NCBI RefSeq assembly: GCF_964259225.1
Contig: NZ_CAXVKN010000098.1
Length of the DNA: 6,155 nt
Direction: 5' to 3' (one strand)
From: Catenibacterium mitsuoka_A
Lineage (GTDB): Bacteria > Bacillota_I > Bacilli_A > Erysipelotrichales > Coprobacillaceae
In this document: one piece after another, positions 1 to 5,321 of the stretch
Numbering within the stretch: the stretch's first letter is position 1
How the letters are laid out: each line of letters starts with the position of its first letter
Notes under the pieces: model-generated
Seen by the model: only the letters and a program-made list of their open reading frames with translations
Told to the model about the DNA's origin: nothing
Database searches by the model: none
Made by a program: the position numbers and the translations under genes

Positions 1-71
1 AATGTAACTGGTAATACTATTTTCTATAAAAGCTAACTTATCTTCTTATTTCCATTTTCTGCTTGCAATTC

Positions 72-109
72 GGGAAATAAAAGGTATACATCACCTGCAT
101 ACCTTATAT
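72..109 (-). terminator. Terminator-like hairpin at the end of the ABC operon
   Basis: On the minus strand AAGGTAT (105-99) pairs with ATACCTT (87-81) around an 11-nt loop. Three further A/T pairs follow beyond one A-A mismatch (109-107 with 79-77). The 3' side runs into TTTTATTT. The stem begins within the stop codon of the small gene at 104-106, where an operon terminator would be expected. The stem is AT-rich with only two G-C pairs, so it may be weak. On the plus strand the run following the stem is not T-rich. Confidence 0.45.
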
Positions 110-353
110 CTTATCTCCTGCAATCAAATCTTCATGTTTAGCGGTCTTTTCATGTGCATCTACCTCCATTGTAGTAAGGAAAAGATAGAGTAATTCTATT
201 ACTGCAATAGCAATCACATGAGAACAACGGCCATATAAAAACAAAAGACAGAAGCTTCACTTGTATGAAACATGAAATATTTCGTATTTTTTCTAAGTCA
301 AAGAAATGATCATAGAATGAATAGATTTCTTCAATGACGTTCTTTGGTATCAT
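104..353 (-). pseudogene. Small membrane-protein gene, apparently broken by two -1 frameshifts; last gene of the ABC operon
   Basis: The uninterrupted reading frame from ATG 353 gives 67 residues, and its second half looks random. Three overlapping frames join into one sensible protein. The first frame gives MIPKNVIEEIYSFYDHFFDL and reaches an A6 run (about 292-297). The next frame reads NTKYFMFHTSEASVFCFYM and AVVLM, then hits TGA near 212. The third frame reads VIAIAVIELLYLFLTT, then MEVDAHEKTAKHEDLIAGDK and a final I, ending at TAA 106-104. The 250-nt span is two bases short of 84 codons, as expected from two single-base losses. The restored product would be about 83 residues: a polar N-terminus, one or two hydrophobic segments and a charged cytoplasmic tail. 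It starts 8 bp after the transporter stop and ends at a terminator-like hairpin, so it looks like the last gene of that operon. I recognise no family. Sequencing error or a phase-variable A run are alternatives to true decay, as is a real 67-residue ORF at 150-353. Confidence 0.45.
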
Positions 354-361
354 TTACTTCT

Positions 362-3300
362 TTAATCTGTACGTAATGCTTTGACAGGATCCTCTTTTGC
401 AGCTTTACGTGATGGAATTAATCCACCTAGTAATGTAAGACCAATACTTAATAATATAAGAACAACTGCGCCACTTACTGGCAGCATTGCATTGATAGAG
501 GTCTGATTGGAAACGTTATGTATAATAATATTAGTTGGAATCAATAGAAGCAAGGTAATACCAATACCCATAAGTCCTGATAATAAACCGATAATAAATG
601 TTTCTGCATTAAAAACCTGTGAAATATTGTGCTTAGAAGCACCTATTGCACGTAGTATACCAATTTCCTTTTTTCTTTCTAATACACTAATATAAGTAAT
701 TACACCAATCATAATTGAAGAAACAACTAAAGAAATACCAACAAAGGCAATAAGCACATAACTGATTACATCAACAATATCAGTCACAGAAGACATAAGT
801 GTACCTACAACATCTGTATAAGTAATCACTTTATCTTCATCTATCTTTTTCATCTTCTCATTGTAATGATCCAAATAATTCAAAACAGACTGTTTCTTTT
901 CAAAATCCTGTGGAAAAATACTAATACTGTTTGGATTATCAAAGTCACAATAGCCAAATTTCTTTAGATTGTTATCGTAGCTTGTTTGTTCTGTATTCAT
1001 CATTGATTTCATAAGCTCAGTCATATCCGTACTATCTCTATTCATTTTAATGGCCTGTTTAAAGATATCAGGATTAAAAGTAAATGCCTGAGATAAAGAG
1101 GTAGACAATTGTTTTGTGACATTTTGCATATATCCTGCCATAATAGTATTCAACTGTTCTTCTAGATGATTATCTTTGATAACTTTATTAATAAACTGAT
1201 TGATGACCTGCTTAGAATCCTGTGAATTGAGATAGTTCATCATACTATTCTGTAATCCTAATGTAAATGAATTGATATCTTCTTTTGCATAATCACTAAA
1301 GTCATCCGCTACATTCTTCATAATATTCTGCATCTGTTCTTCAGTGATCTTTATTTCACCATTTTCTTTAATTGCATCATCAATACCTTTCTTAATAATA
1401 TCTGATGCTCTTTTAGATTGAAGATATTTTTGAACCACCTCATTTAAATTTTCTGTTTCTTTTAAAGGATGTTCCTTTAAATAATCGTTATAGCCTGAAG
1501 TAAGCGTGGACATAAATAATGATGCATCATTTTGAGATATATCAATTATTATCTGACTTAAAATACTAGACATATCCATTTGTGGCATGGATATATTCAC
1601 CTTGCTTGTATCAAACTGAAATGCATTCTTTAGTGCATTATTATCTACTTGAAACATAGATGATAAATCTAATGATTTTTGAGACTGATCATTAAAAGAT
1701 TGTCCAGTAATCACATTTATATTTTTATTTTCTAGCTGTGCTTTTACTATCTGGCTATTACTCGCATCTTTAATAGTAGAAGTGGCAAGTGAGTAAGGAT
1801 AATAAATCCCCATAGCAAGCATAGAAGCATTAGTCGATTCTTTAGGCTGTACAACACCAACAATTTTTAAATCACTGCCATTTTGTACAAGTGAATTGAT
1901 ATAGTTTGTATCATTACTTTTATCTTTATATACCTTATATGTATCATCATATTGATAATAAGAGGATGCATTCACTACTTTAAAAGTAATACCTAATAGA
2001 TCATTATAACGATATCCTTGTTTGCCTGTTGTGACTTTAATATTTTTCTCTTCACTAAAAGCTTTTAAAATCTGATCTAATTGTGCTGGGTCTCTTAAAC
2101 CCAATGTATACAGCATAAAATCGCTGATACCACCTTTTTTAGAGAGTACCAATACACATTCATTTTTATTTTTAGGCCAGTGACCCGCTTTTACATCATA
2201 TTGATCATCATATAAAGAGGCATGAGATGGAAGAGAATAGAAAACATTCGTATTCATCATACTACTCATCATAGAATTACTGCTTGTTCCCATGCCAAGT
2301 TTTTTCATTGTGACATCAGGATTCACTTGTCTGATTCCATATTGATCATTTGCATAAATCTGTGGTGAGATACCATAATCATATTCTACAGCACGGGCAT
2401 ATTGATTAATTTCTTTATGTTCCTCTATATATGCTTTTAAGTTCTTTAAATCATTAGAACCGATCTTAGAGAACATATTCTCCATCATATCCACAACCTT
2501 GACTTCACTGTTGTTTTTCTTGACTGGTTCGCCCATCATCGCACTCATATCAATTCCTGTAGATTGAATAGAAAGAGGATATTCTGATAACGTCTCTTTT
2601 TCAATGGATGAGATATAGGCATTGACACCAGTGGAAATAGATAGAATAAGTGCAATTCCAATAATACCAATAGAGCCAGCAAATGATGTCAATATTGTAC
2701 GAGCTTTTTTTGTCTTAAGGTTATTAAAACTAAGCATTAATGCGGTTAGGAAATTCATAGATGTCTTTCCCAAATTTTTATGAACAGGCTTTTCTTCTTT
2801 AAATGATACTGGGTTAGAATCAGAGACTATCACACCATCCTTTAGATTCACAATACGATTAGCATACATATGTGCAAGTTCTGGGTTATGAGTGACCATG
2901 ACTACAAGTTTTTCTTTCGCAACCTGTTTAAGCAAGTCCATAACTTGTATACTTGTTTCACTATCTAGTGCCCCTGTTGGTTCATCCGCAAGTAAAATAT
3001 CTGGATCATTCACTAATGCACGGGCAATAGCCACTCTTTGCATCTGTCCACCAGATAACTGATTTGGTAGTTTATGAGACTGTTCTCCAAGTCCTACCTG
3101 AGTCAGTGCCTGCTTGGCACGACGTGTTCTTTCTTCTCTAGAAACACCTGAAATTGTGAGAGCGAGTTCTACATTCGCAAGAATTGTCTGATGTGGAATC
3201 AAATTATAGCTTTGAAAAATAAAACCTATTGTATGATTTCGATAAGAATCCCAGTCCTTATCCTTATATTGTTTTGTGGAAATACCATTGATGATAAGAT

Positions 3301-3481
3301 CTCCTGAATCATATTGATCTAAGCCGCCAATCACATTTAATAAAGTTGTTTTTCCTGAACCAGATGCTCCTAATATTGCGACAAATTCATTATCTCTTAA
3401 ACATAAAGACACATGATCAAGAGCTGTCTGAGTGAGTTCACCTGTATGATATTGTTTGCATAAATCCTTAATTGTAAGCAT
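362..3481 (-). CDS. ABC transporter, fused ATP-binding protein and FtsX/MacB-type permease
   Basis: This is a 1039-residue integral membrane exporter half-transporter that probably works as a dimer. The N-terminal ATPase has Walker A GASGSGKT (38-45), the Q-loop Gln at 90, signature LSGGQ (142-146), Walker B ILLADE (162-167) and the H-loop His at 198. It is of the LolD/MacB type. One membrane segment follows at about 263-285. Next comes a roughly 600-residue extracytoplasmic domain rich in Asn, Met, Ser and charged helices. A C-terminal FtsX-like domain carries membrane segments at about 905-930, 962-982 and 1000-1023, with the conserved EIGILRAIGAS loop between the first two. This layout (NBD, TM, large outer domain, three TM) is that of a type VII (MacB-like) mechanotransmission transporter with the NBD at the N-terminus. 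The substrate cannot be read from sequence; peptide, antimicrobial or lipoprotein-related export are family possibilities. I prefer ATG 3481 (MLTIKDL, usual for this family) over an in-frame TTG at 3490. Neither has a good Shine-Dalgarno sequence; GAGAAG ends only two bases before the ATG. Confidence 0.93.
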   Translation of the reverse strand: MLTIKDLCKQYHTGELTQTALDHVSLCLRDNEFVAILGASGSGKTTLLNVIGGLDQYDSGDLIINGISTKQYKDKDWDSYRNHTIGFIFQSYNLIPHQTILANVELALTISGVSREERTRRAKQALTQVGLGEQSHKLPNQLSGGQMQRVAIARALVNDPDILLADEPTGALDSETSIQVMDLLKQVAKEKLVVMVTHNPELAHMYANRIVNLKDGVIVSDSNPVSFKEEKPVHKNLGKTSMNFLTALMLSFNNLKTKKARTILTSFAGSIGIIGIALILSISTGVNAYISSIEKETLSEYPLSIQSTGIDMSAMMGEPVKKNNSEVKVVDMMENMFSKIGSNDLKNLKAYIEEHKEINQYARAVEYDYGISPQIYANDQYGIRQVNPDVTMKKLGMGTSSNSMMSSMMNTNVFYSLPSHASLYDDQYDVKAGHWPKNKNECVLVLSKKGGISDFMLYTLGLRDPAQLDQILKAFSEEKNIKVTTGKQGYRYNDLLGITFKVVNASSYYQYDDTYKVYKDKSNDTNYINSLVQNGSDLKIVGVVQPKESTNASMLAMGIYYPYSLATSTIKDASNSQIVKAQLENKNINVITGQSFNDQSQKSLDLSSMFQVDNNALKNAFQFDTSKVNISMPQMDMSSILSQIIIDISQNDASLFMSTLTSGYNDYLKEHPLKETENLNEVVQKYLQSKRASDIIKKGIDDAIKENGEIKITEEQMQNIMKNVADDFSDYAKEDINSFTLGLQNSMMNYLNSQDSKQVINQFINKVIKDNHLEEQLNTIMAGYMQNVTKQLSTSLSQAFTFNPDIFKQAIKMNRDSTDMTELMKSMMNTEQTSYDNNLKKFGYCDFDNPNSISIFPQDFEKKQSVLNYLDHYNEKMKKIDEDKVITYTDVVGTLMSSVTDIVDVISYVLIAFVGISLVVSSIMIGVITYISVLERKKEIGILRAIGASKHNISQVFNAETFIIGLLSGLMGIGITLLLLIPTNIIIHNVSNQTSINAMLPVSGAVVLILLSIGLTLLGGLIPSRKAAKEDPVKALRTD

Positions 3482-3490
3482 TCTTCTCAA

Positions 3491-3690
3491 CTGCCACTCA
3501 AAATGTGATTAAATATACTCACACCGAGATAATGTAAGTTCTCACGAACATTACTTACTATGTCATCGTGCATGCTTTGGATTGACCGAAATCATATCTA
3601 CTCACAAGTTCTTGTACACTCCATAGTCTTAAATTCCCGAAATAGCCTTCGGTACATACCTACGTTTGCGTTTGTTTATGCAACTTCGTA
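3491..3690 (-). ncRNA. Candidate omega RNA / right end of the TnpB element
   Basis: TnpB omega RNAs normally span the 3' end of tnpB and the transposon right end, with the guide read from flanking DNA. This noncoding stretch follows the tnpB stop directly on the same strand and is dense in hairpins. CCGAA/TTCGG pairs 3637-3641 with 3648-3652 (6-nt loop). ACAA/TTGT lies at 3604-3615. GATT/AATC lies at about 3580-3593. An 8-bp stem with one bulged base pairs 3534-3541 with 3546-3554 around a GTGA tetraloop (minus strand). TGTGA/TCACA pairs 3504-3508 with 3519-3523. The 8-bp GNRA-capped stem is the best candidate for the right-end hairpin. The exact 3' end of the scaffold, and so the guide start, cannot be fixed without related copies. 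Placement rests on family knowledge plus visible hairpins. Confidence 0.45.
3504..3523. repeat. Dyad TGTGA-N10-TCACA upstream of the ABC transporter
   Basis: A perfect 5-bp inverted repeat surrounds an AT-only core that includes TATATT on the minus strand, 23 bp upstream of the transporter ATG. It could be a promoter -10 inside an operator, or simply the last hairpin of the TnpB element right end. The 10-bp spacer does not fit the CRP site (6 bp). No acceptable -35 lies 16-18 bp upstream of TATATT. Confidence 0.25.
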
Positions 3691-4839
3691 AGTCGTAGCA
3701 TCTCTCAGATTTAGTGCAGCATTGAAATCTCTATCTTCGATATAACCACAGTCGCATCTCAAAACTCTATCTGAAAGCTTTAAATCTTTTTTGATATGCT
3801 TGCAGCAATGACATGTCTTAGACGATGGGAACCATCTATCCACTATTCGAAGTTCAATTCCGTACTCCTTGCATTTAGCTTGAAGCTTTGTCTTAAATTC
3901 ATAAAACTTCTGCGAAGCAACTGCCTTTGAAAGATGTCTGTTCTTCATCATTCCTGATACGTTTAGATCTTCAATCGTTATATGAGATGGCTTGGTTTTC
4001 ACTATCTCTGCGATTATCTTATTGATGTAATCAGTACGAATATTATCAATTCTCTGATGAAGCTTCTGTATCTTAAGCTTTTGTTTCTGTATATTTTTCT
4101 TTTGAGTGGACCCTCCTTTCTTAAGATTTTCATACTTTCGAGAAAGACCTCTCTGTTCTCGAGCAAGCTTTTTTTCAAGCTTCTTTAATTTTGCAGATTT
4201 ATTGATGTTCTTATAAGTTTTTCCATCAGAAACAATCGCAAAGTCCTTTAATCCAAGGTCAACGCCAATTCCTTCACTGGAATTATTGACTATTGGTTTG
4301 TCAGGGATTTCTATAAGAACTGAAACATAATATCTGTCAGCTTTTATTGAGACATGACCGCTCTTAATTCCGTATCCATCTTTTGTAGTGGGGATATATC
4401 CTTTCTCTTTGATGCGGACCCAGCCAAGTGACGGAATCTTGATTCTGTGTCTTTCGCAAAGACAATCTTTTGGATTATTCCTTACAAAATACATTTTTAC
4501 ATCAGATCTGCCTTTCTTCTTAAATTTTGGAAAGGCGCTCTTGTGATTAAAGAATCTTGTAAATGCGGTCTGTCCGTCATTGACTGCCTGTGTTACCGAT
4601 TTTGAATAAGCCTCCTTGATCCAGGAATATTCCGGGTGACTCGGAAGATACTCATTGTTAAGCCAAACTCTAAACTGGCTGCTACTCATAAACTTTTTGC
4701 CACTTTCATGAAGTTCCTTATTATGAGCAAGATAGAAGTTATAGATAAATCTGCAAGTACCTATCGTTTTACGAATCCTGACTTTCTGCTCCTCTGTTGG
4801 ATTTATTTCCATCTTAAAGCTCTTCAGCAATTTCCTCAT
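3676..4839 (-). CDS. tnpB: TnpB, RNA-guided RuvC endonuclease of an IS200/IS605-type (IS1341-like) element
   Basis: TnpB is an omega-RNA-guided DNA nuclease that cuts the empty donor site next to a short transposon-adjacent motif and so favours retention of its element. The 387-residue protein has normal length for the family. The N-terminus (KSFKMEINPTEEQ, then CRFIYNFYL) is the typical helix-turn-helix start. RuvC-I is GVDLGLKDF with Asp194, RuvC-II is ITIEDLNVSG with Glu290, and RuvC-III is EDRDFNAALNL with Asp371 (Asp369 adjacent). The zinc finger uses Cys343, Cys346, Cys362 and Cys364. A Lys-rich coiled-coil-like segment lies at about 215-265. All catalytic and zinc residues are present and the frame is intact, so it should be active. 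No tnpA (Y1 transposase) lies in the window, so mobility would need a TnpA in trans. ATG 4839 is preceded almost directly by GAAAGGG, a close-set Shine-Dalgarno; an in-frame ATG at 4812 is a less likely start. Confidence 0.95.
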   Translation of the reverse strand: MRKLLKSFKMEINPTEEQKVRIRKTIGTCRFIYNFYLAHNKELHESGKKFMSSSQFRVWLNNEYLPSHPEYSWIKEAYSKSVTQAVNDGQTAFTRFFNHKSAFPKFKKKGRSDVKMYFVRNNPKDCLCERHRIKIPSLGWVRIKEKGYIPTTKDGYGIKSGHVSIKADRYYVSVLIEIPDKPIVNNSSEGIGVDLGLKDFAIVSDGKTYKNINKSAKLKKLEKKLAREQRGLSRKYENLKKGGSTQKKNIQKQKLKIQKLHQRIDNIRTDYINKIIAEIVKTKPSHITIEDLNVSGMMKNRHLSKAVASQKFYEFKTKLQAKCKEYGIELRIVDRWFPSSKTCHCCKHIKKDLKLSDRVLRCDCGYIEDRDFNAALNLRDATTYEVA

Positions 4840-4886
4840 CCCTTTCTATATGTTTTTTTATACTTATTAAACCCATACAGCCTGCA

Positions 4887-4931
4887 GGAGAACATATGGA
4901 GTATTGAAACAATATCCTGCATGAGTTCTCC
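4887..4931. repeat. Imperfect hairpin upstream of tnpB, candidate left-end hairpin
   Basis: The outer arms GGAGAAC (4887-4893) and GTTCTCC (4925-4931) are perfect inverted copies. The core TATTG (4902-4906) and CAATA (4910-4914) closes on an AAA loop. A competing pairing, GCAGGA (4884-4889) with TCCTGC (4915-4920), shares the same core, so two folds are possible. It lies 48-92 bp upstream of the tnpB start. IS200/IS605 left ends carry such imperfect palindromes as TnpA binding sites. Confidence 0.45.
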
Positions 4932-4986
4932 ATCCGATTTCTAATCTGTTATGAAATGACGATTGTCAAGTGGAAATAACACATTT

Positions 4987-5036
4987 CTTTGATTTTCGTT
5001 TTTCCGTTTTTTCGTTTTATTTTGTTTTTTAAATCA
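4987..5036. other. Thymine-rich tract with TTTTCG repeats between the two elements
   Basis: The plus strand is almost all pyrimidine here, with repeated T runs broken by CG or CCG (for example TTTTCGTTTTTCCG); the minus strand is A-rich. No ORF or dyad is visible in it. It separates the tnpB upstream hairpin from the structured region downstream of the IS110 gene and may be near the junction of the two elements. It could also act as a U-rich end for a plus-strand transcript, but no stem precedes it in that direction. Confidence 0.3.
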
Positions 5037-5038
5037 AG

Positions 5039-5150
5039 GACATAGGACAAGAAACTTCTATACAGATTTATCGGCGGTTGGCCACTCTGTTATACGTGGA
5101 TTGGTTACCTCAGGTCAATGGTTTCGCCGCAAGTTTCTTTGTCTAATATC
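5039..5150 (-). ncRNA. Large branched inverted-repeat structure downstream of the IS110 transposase; candidate bridge RNA segment
   Basis: A long stem is formed by 5039-5057 and 5131-5150; its core GACAAGAAACTT pairs with AAGTTTCTTTGTC with one bulged base, and the outer part continues through a G-U pair and two mismatches. Inside it CGGCG (5072-5076) pairs with CGCCG (5125-5129). Inside that lie two abutting hairpins: CCAC/GTGG (5082-5085 with 5096-5099, 10-nt loop) and ATTG/CAAT plus ACC/GGT (5100-5119, with a 3-nt bulge and 3-nt loop). There is no ORF. Such nested pairing is what a structured RNA looks like, and IS1111-type members of the IS110 family encode their bridge RNA (seekRNA) downstream of the transposase. 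Assignment to that role, and to the minus strand, is inference. A short MITE with imperfect terminal repeats is an alternative. Confidence 0.4.
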
Positions 5151-5168
5151 GTGAATCAAATCTTTGGA

Positions 5169-5220
5169 ATAAGAAGTGTCTACATAGATTAGTCTTGAAT
5201 AACTTTAACCATCTTCTTAT
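5169..5220 (-). repeat. Second long hairpin in the IS110 downstream region
   Basis: ATAAGAAG (5169-5176) and CTTCTTAT (5213-5220) are perfect 8-bp inverted copies. On the minus strand the inside can add a GGTT/AATC plus AGT/ACT stem with an AA bulge. It lies 18 bp from the branched structure at 5039-5150. Together they span about 180 nt, similar in size to described IS110 bridge RNAs, with this hairpin in the 5' stem-loop position if read on the minus strand. Confidence 0.4.
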
Positions 5221-5270
5221 AGAGATTTCCTGTCCAATAGCCTCAATTCTTTTTTTACTAAATATTAATT

Positions 5271-5303
5271 TTATTAACGACAATCAAAAATGTTGTCTAA
5301 TAA
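5271..5303 (-). repeat. Hairpin 18 bp downstream of the IS110 stop codon
   Basis: TTATTA (5271-5276) with TAATAA (5298-5303), and GACAA (5279-5283) with TTGTC (5293-5297), give an 11-bp stem with a 2-nt bulge and a 9-nt loop. No T run follows on the minus strand, so it is not a convincing rho-independent terminator for the transposase. It may protect the transposase mRNA 3' end, or be part of the element's structured noncoding end. Confidence 0.4.
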
Positions 5304-5321
5304 GTTTAAGTCCTTTTATAA

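Larger units (their letters stand above)
3491..4931 (-). mobile_element. IS200/IS605-family element carrying only tnpB (ends approximate)
   Basis: tnpB is flanked by a subterminal hairpin on each side, as expected of IS200/IS605 elements, which have no terminal inverted repeats and make no target duplication. The left-end candidate is the imperfect hairpin at 4887-4931 and the right-end candidate is the stem at 3534-3554. Neither cleavage site can be placed, because the transposon-adjacent motif of this subfamily is unknown to me and there is no second copy or empty site in the window. The right end must lie at or before the transporter start at 3481. Confidence 0.55.

Noticed and set aside
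1..71. Possible gene or element end at the window start
   Set aside because: Only very short frames and no convincing dyad are seen; nothing supportable.
507..695. Plus-strand ORF of 62 residues inside the transporter
   Set aside because: It lies fully antisense to the conserved FtsX C-terminal domain and has no recognisable protein features; it is a shadow frame.
3504..3523. CRP-like operator
   Set aside because: The half-sites resemble TGTGA/TCACA but are 10 bp apart rather than 6, and a CRP-type site is not expected in this group.
3982..4188. Plus-strand ORF of 68 residues inside tnpB
   Set aside because: It is antisense to the Lys-rich coiled-coil region of TnpB; its Leu/Phe/Ser-rich product is the expected mirror of Lys/Glu codons.
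3676..4839. TldR-type nuclease-dead TnpB acting as repressor of the adjacent ABC operon
   Set aside because: TldR proteins have lost RuvC catalytic residues; here Asp194, Glu290 and Asp371 are all present, so a nuclease is the better call.
4636..4944. Plus-strand ORF of 102 residues over the tnpB start and left end
   Set aside because: It covers the conserved TnpB N-terminus in antisense and continues into the hairpin region; it has no family features.
4941..4969. tnpB promoter with TTGACA at 4969-4964 (minus strand)
   Set aside because: The -35 is perfect, but the hexamer at 17-bp spacing (GATTAG) is a poor -10, so I did not list it as a feature.
3490..5320. CRISPR array or Cas12 locus
   Set aside because: There are no regularly spaced direct repeats and no adaptation genes; the RuvC protein is of TnpB size, not Cas12.
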